The notes: generated from the letters alone by a model not told the origin. Shown: positions 46,546-58,568, counted from the first letter of the stretch. The stretch: 64,000 nt of DNA from Chamaecyparis obtusa (GCA_027943335.1 BSBK01005648.1:795001-859000), one strand, 5' to 3'. Translations and numbers: made by a program.

Positions 46546-47982
46546 CTAAGCAGAATTAGGGAAGGGAATTACTCCCAACTTCTCCCTGAGATACTCAAAA
46601 GTATCCTTTGGCAAGGGCTTTGTGAATATGTCTGCCAACTGATCTTTGGTACTCACATAGTCCAGCTTGACTTCTTTCCCTACTACTTTCTCTCTTAGGA
46701 AGTGATACTTGATCTCAATGTGCTTTGTCTTTGCATGCATCACAGCGTTCTTTGACATATTTATAGTGCTAGTGTTATCACAATGAATAACAATAGGATA
46801 ATCAATCTAAATTCCAAAATCCTTTATCATCTGCTTGATCTAAATAATTGTAGAATAATTTAAGGCTGTTGCAACATACTTTTCTTCTATTGTTGACTAA
46901 GAAATACAATTATGTTTCTTTCTTGTCCAAGTGAAAAGTCTATCACCAAGAAACACTGCTCCACCTGATGTACTCTTTCTATCATCAATGCATCCTGCCC
47001 AATCTGCATCAGTGTACACATGAAGCTCAACATTTTCTAAATTAGGATACCATAGACCATAGTCTATAGTGCCTTGCAAATATTTGAATATCCTTTTTAC
47101 TACCATGAGGTGACTTTGTTTAGGCTCTACTGCAAATCTTCCAACTATGCCAAGTGCATTGGAAATATCAGGTCTAGTCTGAGTAAGATAAATAAGTTTT
47201 CTAATCATAGACTTATACAAAGTTATATCTACTGCTAGTGAGTCATCTTCTTTTGTAAGCTTGCATCCAGTTATCATAGGAGTCCCTACTGGCTTGCAAT
47301 CATCCATCTTGAATTTCTTTAATATTTTTTTCACATACATGGACTGATTAATGAAAATACCTTTCTCTGTCTGTTGTACATTCAATCCCAAAAAGTATTT
47401 GATAGGTCCAATCATACTCATCTCAAATTCATTTTGCATCTCCTTAGTAAACTCAGCACTGAGTTTGGCATTACGTCCAAAGATAATGTCATCAACAAAT
47501 ATAACTACAAGTAGTAAACCTTCAGATGTCTCTCTTATGAATAGATTATAGTCTGTTGCTCCTTTCTTGAATCCAATTTTTGTTAGATATCCATCTAGTC
47601 TCTCATACCATGCTCTAGGGTCTTGCTTGAGTCCATAGAGGGCCTTCTTAAATCTACATACCATATCAGGTCTTTTTGATAAGGTGAATCCTTCTAGCTG
47701 CTTAATGTATACTTCTTTCAAATCTCCATTCAAGAATGCTGATTTGACATCCATCTGATAAACTTTGAAGTTTTTGACTATAGCATAAGCTAGAAACAAC
47801 TTAATAGCTTCTAATCTGCTCACAGGTGCAAATGTGTCTGAATAATCAATGCCTTCTCTTTGCGCATATCCCTTACATACTAACCTTTCTTTATTTCTTA
47901 CTACTGTACCATCTTCATTCATCTTGTTTCTAAATATCCACTTTGTTCCAATCACATTCTTATCACTAGGTCTTGGGACCAA
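46546..47982 (-). pseudogene. pol: Copia reverse transcriptase and RNase H
   Basis: RT begins [20 protein letters not shown], then [21 protein letters not shown] sequence, [34 protein letters not shown] and the catalytic FVDD ([13 protein letters not shown]). [18 protein letters not shown] and [19 protein letters not shown] lead into RNase H. A TAG at 46897 breaks RNase H after CIS. The frame resumes as TIEEKYVAT and later MSKNAVMHAKTKHIEIKYHF, ending KEVKLDYVSTKDQLADIFTK. Parts of the domain between are degraded. The catalytic centre is largely intact, but the protein cannot be made whole. Confidence 0.93.
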
Positions 47983-48006
47983 TTCCCAAGTGTCATTCTT
48001 AATAAT

Positions 48007-48783
48007 CTAATCAAGTTCTTCTTTCATAGCATCATGCCAATCTAAATCATTACAAGCATCTTCAACACTTAAAGGTTCAATGTGAGATAGTAAACATACC
48101 GCTTCACTACTGGCTGAGTTCTTTTCTTGTGATCTTGTTAAGACTTTTCCGCTCTGATCACCAATGATGTCTTTCTTGGAATGGTTTCTAGATGTAAACT
48201 TTGGAACCTTAGGTGATGTTGACTCATCAGGCTTAGGAGTATCTTCTTCACTTGTCTCAGGGTCATTGAATAATACATCAATATTGTCAAACATTTCTTC
48301 AATAATTGTCTCACTAGTGGAGGGTTTGGGTTCTTCTTCAATCATGGGTGAGTAATCATGATATATTTCTTGAACCATAAACTTTTCATCAATCTTAACA
48401 TGAGCACTTTCAATGATATTTTTCAATCTTAAATTGAAACATTTATAAGCTTTACTTTTAGTAGAGTAGCCAAGAAAAATACCTTCATCACTTCTTGCAT
48501 CAAAGTTTCCTATTGCTTCATCCCTCTTGATGTAGCACTTGCATCCAAAGATTCTGAAGTATTTTACTATGGGAACATTACCAAACCATATCTCATATGG
48601 TGTTTTTTCAGCACCATGCCTTAATTGAATTCTATTGATGGTGTAGACTGTTGTATTGACCGCATCTCTCCAATAGGTGTGTGCAACTTTTCCTTCAATC
48701 ATGATGGTGCGCGCTATATCAAGGATGATCCTATTCCTTCTCTTTGCAATTCCATTTTTTTGAGGGGTTCTAGGTACACTTAA
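48007..48783 (-). pseudogene. pol: Copia integrase C-terminal part and RT linker
   Basis: Just after a TAG (48784) the frame has TPQKNGIAKRRNR, where Copia integrases have TPQQNGV(A/V)ER(K/R)NR, so the catalytic Glu is Lys. GKVAHTYWRDAVNTTVYTIN, YEIWFGNVPIVKYFRIFGCK and EGIFLGYSTKSKAYKCF follow, the standard Copia integrase tail. A charged linker (EEEPKPSTSETIIEEM, then SHIEPLSVEDA) leads toward RT. A TAG at 48007, in the Gln position before [11 protein letters not shown], separates it from the RT frame. Confidence 0.92.
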
Positions 48784-49641
48784 CTATCTCTTTATGCCAT
48801 GTTCTTCATAGTACTCATAGAATCTGTCAGAGGTGAATTCTCCTCCTCTATCTGATCTCAAACATTTTATGTTTAGTCCAGATTCATTCTCAACCTTAGC
48901 TTTGAATATTTTGAACTTCTCAAATGCTTCTGACTTATCTTTCAAGAATTCAACCCACGTCATCCTAGTATAATCATCAACAAACAAAATGAAATACCTT
49001 TCACCATAGTATGATCTTGTTTGAGTTGGACCACATAGGTCTGTATGAATTAGATCCAACTTGTTCTCTACTAAATTGTGCTTGCTCCTGAATTAATTTC
49101 TCACATGCTTTCCCATCACACATTCCCTGCATATAGTATCAATTGGCTTTTCTATGCTAGGTAGATCTCTTATTGCCTTTACATTGCTTATCTTTACTAT
49201 GTTATCAAAATTGATATGACATAATCTTTTATGCCACAACCAACTATCATCAACTTTAGCAAAAAAGAAACTTGCTTCTAAATTGAGTTGGAAAACATTA
49301 CCTTTAGTCTTTGAGCCTGATGTAGTCATAACACCATCCTTGTTGTTAATGATGCATTTGTCATCTTTGAACTCCAACTGATAACCTTTTCCAAGTAATT
49401 GTCCAACACTAAGAAGGTTATGTTTCAAACCATCTACATAGAGAACATCATCGGTACTATTCTTTCCATCCAAGGTGATGGCTCCTCTACCAACTATGGG
49501 TTTAGGAGTGTTATCTCTAAATCTAACCATGCCACCATTGTATTTGTCTAGATGAACAAACCTACCTTTATCACCTATCATGTGATGTGAACAGCCACTA
49601 TCTATAATCCAGTTAGTCCTTATGTCAGCTTGTGAAATCAA
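48784..49641 (-). pseudogene. pol: Copia protease, GAG-pre-integrase and integrase core
   Basis: Protease: NWIIDSGCSHHMIGDKGRF with the catalytic DSG, then GRGAITLDGKN and LSVGQLLGKGYQLEF. The GAG-pre-integrase region has LWHKRLCHINFDNIVKI and CRECVMGKH (zinc-binding). A TAA at 49093 interrupts. The integrase core resumes with LDLIHTDLCGPTQT (first Asp) and LFVDDYTRMTWVEF, with CLRSDRGGEF carrying the second Asp. The third acidic residue lies in the next piece and is mutated. A TAG at 48784 ends this piece. Confidence 0.93.
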
Positions 49642-49743
49642 TGCTAGCTCTTGATTCTCTTTCTTCTCTTCATGATCTGTCTTATTGTTTATTTTCTCTA
49701 TGATAGAAATGAATCCTATTTCTTCTTCATCTGAATCATCATC

Positions 49744-50651
49744 TCAAACTCCATCTTCAGCATAATAACATTCCTTAGAGAATTTAGGCTTGTAGTCATT
49801 TTTGAACTTTCTAGCTCTTAAGGGACATTTAGATGCAAAGTGACCAATCTTATTACATGAAAAGCATTTAAATGAAAAACGACCTTCATACTTTCCTTTT
49901 CCTTTCTTTTCTCTCTTGGAAATCATAGCAATGAAATCATCTAATGTTTTTTCTTCATCATCATCAAAATTACCAAAGTGTTTGCAGATTTCTTACCATG
50001 AACTATTGCTTTGAAGGCTGTCTCACTTTTAGGTTATGTCTTCAATCTTGAAATCTCAAAGGCTGAGATTTTTTTGATCAAGGTTTCTCTCTTGAAATTT
50101 GATTTAAGCTCCATGGTCTCATCAAGGATGTTGATCTTGTTTTCATATTCAAGAGTGAGAGTAGTCATCAATTTGTCCATGATGTCTTCTTCTGAGATTT
50201 CTCCACCATTGTTCTTGATCCCAACAACTACTTCATTGATCCTTTGATTGTAATCTCTGATGTTTTCTTTAGGAAGCATCTCTAATGCATTTTATCTTTT
50301 CTTCCATGTCTTTTTGCATGCATCCTTTTCTTGTTTGTCTCCTTCAAATATGTCTTCTAGGTACTTCCATATTTTGTGGGTTGTATCTACCTTCTTTATT
50401 TCTGAAAACTCACTATTAGATAGGGCGTTGATAAGAGATTCTTTGGCTATTTCATTCTAATGAAATAATTCCTTTTTCTTATTAGTAGCATCATCCTTTG
50501 CAAGGTCTTCTAAAGTAGGGATCTTGACTGCTTTGATAGTTACATTAAAAACTTCAAAAGCAATGCACTGTAGATGAGTCACCATCTTGTTCTTCCAATC
50601 AAGATAATTCTCTCCATCAAACTTAGTACTTTCTTTTTTGAAGTATGCCAT
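49744..50651 (-). pseudogene. gag: Copia gag with zinc knuckle
   Basis: The frame starts near 50651 with AYFKKESTKFDGENYLDWKN (Copia gag/UBN2 pattern, FxGxNYxxWKxxM). After a TAA at 50457 it continues with ESLINALSNSEFSEI, WKYLEDIFEGD, then MLPKENIRDYNQRINEVVVG and FEISRLKT. Frameshifts break the middle. A zinc knuckle, CFSCNKIGHFASKC, lies in the open frame 49926-49744, which ends in a TGA; the same frame then runs on into protease. Gag would form the particle and bind RNA. Confidence 0.9.
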
Positions 50652-50688
50652 CTGATCAACCTCAAGCTATTAAAATTTCTCTCTGAGA

Positions 50689-50706
50689 CACTTGGATTTG
50701 ATACCA
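50689..50706 (-). other. Primer-binding site of the Copia element
   Basis: The minus strand reads TGGTATCAAATCCAAGTG two bases inside the 5' LTR. The first eight bases match the initiator tRNA-Met complement; the rest has drifted. Confidence 0.7.
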
Positions 50707-50708
50707 AT

Positions 50709-51984
50709 TGTTAGGAATAGTCCCAAGAGATAACCGAGAGGGGGGTGAATCAAATATCTACTAGTTTTAATTCTTTGTCAAATTAAGTATACTTAAACAT
50801 AAAGCATAAACACAATGAAAGAACACTCTAACACAAAACCAATATTTTGGTTATGGGGAAACCCAAATAGGTAAAAACCTTGATGGGAATTGACACCCAC
50901 TAATATTTTGTACTAGTGTATTATGATCCTTGTTAGAAAGTCCTTAACCCTGTTAGGAGTTGCTTTACAATATATTTAGTACAGTAGACCTAGTCAAGGG
51001 TCAGACCCTATTAGGAGTCTTTTGCAATAGTCCCTGTTAGGGGAGAGGACACACTGTCTGAGAGTACACTGCTCAAAGGGGCGAAGGCTACAACCTTTTG
51101 AATAACAGATACACACTATATCTGGATCTTGGTGAACTGCGCTTAGACCTTCTATCTAGATTAGTTCCAATGTATAGCACCAACAATTTACTTCGTCACA
51201 TAGACCTTCTTCTGATGGCTCAACACTTCGCATACTCTGCTCTACACTTCTTAATCAACTATGAACCACACTCAAGAAATCACAAATGACTGCCTATAAA
51301 TATCTTTCCTCTAAATGATATAATCAATTCGGCCTATTAGAACCAACTTGAAATCATATTAGAGAAACCATAAAAAACTCCAATAATAATTCAATTGGCT
51401 CTACTAAGCACGCAACACATTCTGGGACCTATCCAATAAGATAATTGTAGATGCACGCTACACACTGTCGGCTCTACCAAAATAACTGGATTTTTCTCCA
51501 CAAGCTAAATTACTTTATGCACTCTTAACCAAACATCAATAACTCTTCTCTAAGCTTAAATCCAAGGGCACATACCCAAATGATAGGCGCAACTCTAGAA
51601 CCAATATAATCTCTGTTGGCTCTTCTGAACAAACATAGAACATTGTCACTGTTGAATAGTGACTACATAACTTCACTTCTACAGATCATTAGACTCCGCG
51701 TCCATGAATGTAACATCACTAACATGTCTTCAACATATATCCAAGAGCGCAAGGTTCCATGATAACTATATGGACAACCATACACATAACACTGTTGACA
51801 CAAGTTGTTGTATAAATGTCTGTACTAACAGTTAAGCTCTGTGCCCATGATATCATGTTGATATCATGTCCATGCTACGTATATTGAAATCTTACTACAT
51901 AAGTCTTCCACGCATACTACTTTCCATATGTTGTCATCAATGACAAACATATAGTCAGTATTGCCTGCTGGCAAATCTCCAATA
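50709..51984 (-). repeat. 5' LTR of the Copia element
   Basis: This 1276-bp LTR matches 44907-46190 with substitutions and small indels. Its G-run is only six bases. The right end reads CTCCAATA, one change from the expected CA, and TSD GTATT follows directly. Confidence 0.92.
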
Positions 51985-52069
51985 GTATTTGGTTAAGTGG
52001 AAGAAAAGATCAGTTGATGATGCTACTTGGATTTCTTAATCTGATTTGGATCATTTGGATTCTTCTTAG
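51985..52069 (+). pseudogene. pol: Chromodomain, C-terminal half
   Basis: After the TSD the chromovirus frame resumes as LVKWKKRSVDDATWIS, the second half of a chromodomain including the Trp residues expected in the binding cage. A TAA stands where a Glu codon is likely, then SDLDHLDSS and a TAG at 52067. The polyprotein thus ends 55 bases before the 3' LTR. Confidence 0.82.
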
Positions 52070-52124
52070 GTTGCACAAAAAATTTGATTCAGTAGCATCT
52101 ATTTTTTTATTATCCCTAAGTGTT

Positions 52125-52884
52125 TGATGCAAGAGCATCTTGGGTTCATGGCAATCTTGAATCAACCAAAAATAGTTCTTTGTTATTTTTTTCTTCTTTT
52201 CCATTTGGATAGATTATTTTGTATGATCGTCACTAGTTCAAGATAGTGTGTGTGATCATTAATTATTATTCTTGACCTATCAGGGATCATCTTCCTATGA
52301 TCGCACCTCCTGTTGTTTGTGGTTGTTTGAGATATGATTTATTTGTTGTCTATGGATAATGTGTTCATTTCTTGCTTGGACCTATTTAGAGATTTGATGT
52401 GTAGTCACTGATCTTTGGCTATCTACCTTTGCAATCATAGCATGCGGTTCATGAGTTTCTCATGGATCATTTTCTATGATCATGCATCTTGTTGTTTCCT
52501 TTCATAAATCTTCGATTCATTTTTGGGATGAACCTATTTGTTGTACACATTTCCTTCTTGAGGAATGTGATTGTCTCTTGGAAAACCTATAGAGGCATTG
52601 CCTATATGTAATAACTTGATGTATCTTGATAAGTAAGCTTTGTTGGTTTGAAGAAGCTCGATCTGAGACTTTGGTAGATCATAATTAGGATATGAGATTC
52701 ATTTCATTGTATATGGCCATAATTGGGAAGGCCTAACAACCTGACATGTATGTTGTTTGATCTCTAAATAAATACATTGGATCACAAATTCTCTCTCTAA
52801 ATTTGTGTTTTGCTTCCCTATGTTACTCTTAGCTACGAGGTTGGGCATCTCCTTTGGGGATTCTCCCTCCTTGGCACTACATCA
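52125..52884 (+). repeat. 3' LTR of the chromovirus
   Basis: This 760-bp LTR starts TGATGCAAGAGCATC and ends GGCACTACATCA, followed by TSD AAATT. It matches the 5' LTR at 29213-29972. Confidence 0.93.
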
Positions 52885-52889
52885 AAATT

Positions 52890-53537
52890 TTAAAGAAATT
52901 AATTGAATTTCACATATTTTTGAAGAGATCCTAATAGAAGGTATCTTCAATTGAGTGTATCCTTTTTGATAATTTTGTTTTTATCAATTATTTTAAAAGA
53001 TGGCCCAGTGAAGGAATTTTCACTAAAAAAAATCTAATAAAGAATCCTTGCTCATAGGTCCTTCATTAGAAGGTGCCTAAGTGGAATCAATTTCACATGT
53101 TAATCTTTTGTTGGATAACATTTTTTGATTGAGCTATATTTTCTACAATTAGACAATATTGTCATGACAAAAAAAATTTACAATTTTTTTAATTGTAATA
53201 TTTATTTATATTCTTTAATCAACATACCCTTTTCAACAAAACATAAATACCTATGTTCAATTTACATATGAAAAATAGAAGATAACATTAAAAATATCAA
53301 AAGATAAAGACTACCCCCTAAATTTATGTCCTCGTTTCAATAAAAAAATGTATTAACAAAAAAATGTTATGCATTATATAAATTAATGTCTAAAATAATG
53401 CTGATACTAAGTTAAAAAGTAATAATAATTAAAATATGCAAAAAAAACTTTATAAAAAAATCTATGTTCTCTAGATACCAATGTTAATGATGTAGATTTT
53501 AGGAAATTATAAAATAGTTTTATTTCTACATGAAGTG
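52890..53537. other. AT-rich flank between chromovirus and LINE
   Basis: No ORF or repeat family is recognised. The sequence is strongly AT-rich with A and T runs. Confidence 0.6.
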
Positions 53538-53824
53538 TTTTTTTTTTTTTGATAAAAATGGACAAAGCCATTGATTTTTTATTAAAAAACTACTTCAGTG
53601 GAGCTCCAAGAGGAAAGAAGTAGTAAGAAAACCTCCCTTCTCAGCCAAATATATACAAGTAAATACAAAGTGGTGCCATACCACAAAAAGGATCGAAATT
53701 GCCAGGAACTATTTGGCATACATTCGAAGGATGAGATGAATAGTCTATCACCGGGGGGAAAAATATCACATAGTATCACAAACCCCAAAATTACAAAATC
53801 ACAAAATTTGTGATAATCAAGACA

Positions 53825-54529
53825 TCACTGGGAGCCCCAAGCATGGAAAGAGCACCTGCACTTGCTTGCGGGGGAAGCTAAGGCCGTGGCCTCAGAAGAA
53901 ATCAATGGATCCTCGAGAGCAATATGATAGTGAGAAGATGAGCCCACCAACCCTTCATCCTGGACATAAGCCAGAATCACCATCATGTAGTCAAAGATGT
54001 TGAGAGCATGCACCCGAACTGAGATAGGGATGAAATCCATCAGCGCCACCATGGAAGCTCTAAAACCCACCTTTTCCTTACAAGAAATGCCTAAATTGAA
54101 GGCATCAAATAGTTTAACGTATTCCACGTCCTTATCCAAGCATGACAGAGAGAAAATGCCACCCACCCAGGCAGGAGAGGCCCTGAGGCTGTACTCAGTC
54201 ACTGCATTATGGATGCATTCTAAAGTTGCAAAATCTTCTCTGACAAGCTTCAACATCACACTCATGAACTGCACATAATCTTGAAGCAAATCATAAAAAA
54301 TTGAAAGAAACACTGAGAGGACCTATGAATGGAAGAGGCACCTGAATGAAGAAGGAAGCAACACATAGTCACCAATTATTTTCCACATAGCATTAGCCAC
54401 TTCCACTAGCATGGGCTTAAAGACCACCCAAAAATGATGAAGGAGATAGTCCCCCAATATTGGACATTCCCATTTTTGAATTGGCATACTGATGCAGAGA
54501 TTGAGAGCCCTATATTCCATGCTCGACAT
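53825..54529 (-). pseudogene. Extra ORF downstream of LINE ORF2, unknown
   Basis: From an ATG at 54529 a frame of about 235 codons runs to 53825 with one TAG (54323). It begins MSSMEYRALNLCISMPIQKW and includes HHFWVVFKPMLVEVANAM, LVREDFATLECIHNAVTEYS, ALMDFIPISVRVHALN and YMMVILAYVQDEGLVGS. Composition is that of a real, mostly helical protein, and the region is neither low-complexity nor AT-biased. I do not recognise the family. It lies within the LINE between ORF2 and the poly(A) tail, so it may be a 3'-transduced host fragment or a third ORF of this LINE family. Confidence 0.5.
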
Positions 54530-54929
54530 TACCTACGAATGTCCAAAGAAAGAAGGAGATCTCAGACAAGTCTGTGAAAAGAAAACTTAATGAACATGAC
54601 CGAGATAGGGACCTGTTTAAAAATCCAAGGGCAAAAGGGATGACGACAACCCACACAAGCTTGCTGTGTGAGAAGATATGCGATCTGTACTTCATGACTA
54701 TGCGATTTGTACTTCATGAATTTTGTGCAATTTCCCATAAATGATCACACATGCTGAGAGGAATGAAGAGTACTGGCACTAAGAGTGAGAAGTCCCTAGA
54801 AAATAAATCTCTCATGCACTAGAGCATTTTAATTTAGGCTGGCCCAGCCACCGAAAAGATATCCCTCCACCTTAGCTAAAAGGGTTCATGCCACCCCTAT
54901 TAATAATTGGGACATGATACTTAGGTCTG
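54530..54929 (-). other. LINE spacer between ORF2 and the extra ORF
   Basis: No conserved ORF. A short direct repeat (CATGAAGTACAAATCGCATAG and CATGAAGTACAGATCGCATA) lies around 54675-54720 on the minus strand. Confidence 0.55.
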
Positions 54930-56858
54930 TCATGGAAGAAACTCCTTAGCAACCCAGGTAGAGCCATGTGATTTGAGTAAGGATGTGATAAGATAGTCAT
55001 TTTGCCAATGAACATCCCTTGATTGCAAATCATCCCCTTTATTTGCCAACCAGTTAGCCAGTCTATTTGCTTCCCTATAACAATGGGAGATTTTGTATTC
55101 ATCAAAGAGTGGAAGGAGAGCCCAAACCTCTTTAATTATGTATTGTATCTCCCAACTAGAGGCTTTCCTATTAATGAGTGCTGAAATTATGATTTGGGAG
55201 TCCCCCTCGATGTGGATTTTCTTAATCCCTAAGGATTTTGCCAAAAGAACTCCCATGAGTAGAGCCCTAACTTCAAAAATATTATTTGATCCAAATGGAA
55301 TCCTCGAGCACACTTCTTGAATGACTTTGGATTTTGAATTCTGAAGAGCACATCCAGCTTTGAAAATACTTGGATTACCTATGGATGCACCATACAAATT
55401 GAGTTTGATAAAGGGCTCATCTGGAGGATCCCACTTGACATCTTTCCTATTCTCCTTGTTTGATGTTTTGCCAATTAGGACCCCATTAAAGGGGATGGTA
55501 ATGAGGGGCCATGAATTCATAATTTTCAAGTCCTGAGAGGTGAAAAGGTAGGATAAAGAATTCGATCTCATAGTGAATGCATTCATCATTTCTGAGATTG
55601 ATTTTTCCACCACCCCACATACTTGCTCTACTGAGCTCTTATCCTTTTTGAAAATTCTTTTATTCCTCTCCCACCAAATGGACCATGTAACCAGTTCTGG
55701 AACCACTCTCCAAATTTTTGCAAAGAAAGAATCTGATTTAGGAAGAGGCCATTGAGAGATTAGGTCTACCAATCTTGCTAGCAGAGGGCCATACCAACCC
55801 AGTTTATCTAGAATACAATACCAAATACCTTGGGCAAAGGGACATGACACTAGGAGATGATTAGGATCTTCTAATTGAGAATCACACATGACACACTGGA
55901 AGTTTGTTGTAATACCTAATCTATCAAGATGGTCGCCAGTGAGGATTTGATTTAGAATTTCCATCCATAAGAAAGACCCAGCCTTAGGCAAAACCACAGT
56001 GTGCCAGTAGAATCCAAAGATGTGTTTGTTGGGGGACTAAAGCTTTTTATTTAATTGAAGATATCCTAACTTGACTGAGTACCTACCATCTAGAGCAGTT
56101 GACTGGATAAGCTTGTCCTGGCTGAGGTTAAGATGAAGGGGTCTCTGATGGAAAATAACTTGAAGAGCCTCGAATTGATCCTTGGGGAGATCCAACTGAG
56201 AAATGTCTTTCCATTTTGATCTAAGACCATCACCTAATAGGGTTAAGGAAATATAGTCTTTCACCTTAAAACCCCATCTCGATTGTAGAACTTGAATAGT
56301 TGAGGGTGAAAAACTTGTAGAAGAAGAGATGGGAGGGAGACCATTCCAAGAGTCTTCCCAAAAATTTGCCTGATTCCCTGAATTTACAATCCAAGATAGT
56401 TTTGGAAGAATGAGTTGACGACATTTAATAACAAAGTTCCATATTACTGAGCCTGAGGGGGGATCCTTGATAGTGAAAATCTGGGTAGGGTCATTTGAAT
56501 TCAGATACTTCATCCTGATGATTCTGGCCCAAAGGGAGGTTGAATTTTTGTATAATTTCCAAGATAATTTGGCTCCTAGACTGATATTTCTTTCATATAA
56601 ACTATGGAGGCCTGCACCCCCACAGTCTTTGGGATAGGCCATCTTATCCCAGGCCACAAGGGGGATCTTAGAAGAGTTTTCCATGTTACCTTTCCAGATG
56701 AAATCTTTGATATATTTCCTGATTTTATCCATAACCGACCTGGGGGCCAAGAGGACTGACATGATGTAATTTGGGATGGAGGAGAGAACTGATCTGACAA
56801 GAAGAATTCTACTCACAAAAGATAACCACCTGGCCTTCCATGAGGCAACCTTGTCTGC
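54930..56858 (-). pseudogene. LINE ORF2 C-terminal part (RT tail, zf-RVT, RNase H)
   Basis: The truncated frame enters as ADKVASWKARWLSFVSRILL, the thumb-proximal region of plant LINE RT. It continues with SVLSSIPNYIMSVLLAP, AYPKDCGGAGLHSLYERNIS and the zf-RVT domain (GSFLWMEILNQILTGDHLDR, CVMCDSQLEDPNHLLVSC). A TAG at 56037 interrupts. The C-terminal RNase H is plant type: PFIKLNLYGAS (the first Asp appears as Tyr), NNIFEVRALLMG (Glu), IHIEGDSQIIISAL (Asp) and REANRLANWLANKG (Asp position reads Asn). The frame ends at 54930. Confidence 0.92.
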
Positions 56859-57930
56859 AATTGAGTGTTATTATAAGAAATATCTTGTTAAAAAATATTT
56901 GTAAAATAGGATAATTTATTATTTTAATTAAAATATTAAAAAATTAATATAATCTACATAGAAAATATCTTAAGTTTTATAAAAATTTGAGTAAAAATAT
57001 TGATTTTAGTTTCTTACTTAGGCTAAAAAGTGATGTATATCATTATCCTTCTACCTTCATGTTTAATTATTGTTAGGCTATCTACGCTTATTTAAAATTT
57101 GATTATGATTCAAGTGCCATTAGTATCTTTTGGCAATCCTTGTGGGAGAGATTGTATGGAAAATTGCATTGGTCTACAACCTTTTTATCCATAGAAATAT
57201 GGTTGAATTGAGGTGGTGAATCACACACTTTGTACTTATTTGAATTTACAATTGCATACATTTACACATTTGAGATGAAAACATTTTATATAACACAAGC
57301 TTTCATAGTTTAATAAGACAGTCTTTTTTGTAAATTCCATATATATTTTTAAAAATCCCCTAGAAGTATCTTATTGCACATCAAAAAACTCATGATTGTA
57401 CACAAGAATGAGAAGCACATAGAGTATAATTTTTTATAAAAAAAATAAATTGTTCACCAAGAGGTTCACCAATTCTCTCATGTAAGAAACAAAAACACTA
57501 GCACCATGACATGCACCACACACCACACTCATGCAAGGTATAAATATAATTTTGGTTGTATCTTTAGAAGGAATGATTCAATCACCCATTAAGTTCTATA
57601 GTGTATATGTCATTTTGTATGTATTTAGTAATAACTCATTTTTTCTAAATCTCTGATAGTTTTAGGTTTGTATCTAATGTTTAATATGAAAAATCCTAAC
57701 GCTATTATTTTCTCTTCTTAAGAAAGTATCAACTCAACTCCTTCAAAATTGGATCTTGAGAAAATACATCCAATATTATAAAATGAAATAATTCAAATCA
57801 TAGAAATATGCATTTTTTGTGGTTCATATCATCTTTTTATAGTGGCTAAGGTTGTTTGGTATGTAAATTAAGAAAATAGCTATAAACTTTCAACTCAATT
57901 TTTAGTTTCAATAAATCACCAAGACATGAT

Positions 57931-57982
57931 GGAACACTAGTTTTCAAGAAAGGGTGGGAACACTAGTTTTAAAGAAAGGGTG
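57931..57982. repeat. 26-bp tandem duplication
   Basis: GGAACACTAGTTTTCAAGAA and the following AGGGTG repeat once in tandem with one change. The second copy starts at 57957. Confidence 0.75.
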
Positions 57983-58427
57983 AAAGATTAGAGCATAGAC
58001 ACACAAGTATTTTAGAACACTACATGAGCCAAATGATAGTTTCTAAAACTTTCAAGGTCTCCTTTAAACCTAAATTTAGTAAATAAATATATTAGACTTT
58101 TGTACAATAAGAAATATACCATGTCTTAAGTAAAGATACAAATGCACAATAATTTATTTCTATTACATATAATATTATTTAACAATTATTCTATTTTTTA
58201 TACTAACAAAGAGGGGCAAAATGTAGACATCTAAAATTTTCTAAAACATTTACATTTTTTCATGTCATCACTTTCTCACTAATTATTCTATCTTCTGTAT
58301 CCATCATGTATATTTTCAATAATGGATATCCACCTTTATTTCTTTAATAACCCTCTAATATACACATGTTAAAATTTTCCAATGGATAGCAGGTACAAAA
58401 TATCACACTCATATTGGATAAACTAAC

Positions 58428-58568
58428 ATGGAAAAAATCATAAACAATGAAAAAAAATTGAACATCACACAAGAATGTAAGACACAAAAGTTTATAATAG
58501 AAAAAATCATAAATAATGAAGAACGTATATTGAACATCACATAAGAATTTAAAGATATACAATTTTAC
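58428..58568. repeat. ~69-bp imperfect tandem duplication
   Basis: GAAAAAATCATAAACAATGA starts at 58431 and recurs with a change at 58500. TTGAACATCACACAAGAAT-like sequence lies at the same offset in both copies. Confidence 0.7.

Larger units (their letters stand above)
44907..51984 (-). mobile_element. Ty1/Copia retrotransposon, Sirevirus-like, in the chromovirus chromodomain
   Basis: LTRs of about 1.28 kb flank 4.5 kb, with TSD GTATT at 44902-44906 and 51985-51989. The minus-strand order is gag, protease, integrase, RT, RNase H, which defines Copia. A tRNA-Met-type primer site and several polypurine tracts are present. The multiple PPTs, RT style (VDDIIFG) and LTRs fit the Sirevirus group, but no envelope-like ORF is seen. 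One LTR end has mutated (CCAATA instead of CCAACA). Five in-frame stops and a lost integrase Glu show it is inactive. Its LTRs share blocks with the gag-only element at 2450-10901. Confidence 0.95.
29213..52884 (+). mobile_element. Ty3/Gypsy chromovirus split by two nested elements
   Basis: Both LTRs are 760 bp with TG...CA ends and TSD AAATT (29208-29212 and 52885-52889). The order is gag, protease, RT, RNase H, integrase, chromodomain on the plus strand. A LARD-like element (32847-43295) sits inside RNase H and a Copia element (44907-51984) inside the chromodomain. Without these and their TSD copies the element is about 6.1 kb. Its LTR divergence and coding decay fit its being the oldest of the three. 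No clear polypurine tract precedes the 3' LTR. Confidence 0.93.
53538..56860 (-). mobile_element. L1-like LINE, 5'-truncated
   Basis: A T-run at 53538-53550 on the plus strand is the poly(A) tail of a minus-strand element, preceded in element sense by TTTTTATC. Coding from 56858 to 54930 is the C-terminal part of ORF2. The 5' end breaks off in ORF2 near 56860, losing ORF1, the endonuclease and most of RT, as is typical of LINE truncation. Both edges share GTGTT-like sequence (TGAAGTGTT, TTGAGTGTT), a possible short TSD. An extra ORF follows ORF2. Confidence 0.88.
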
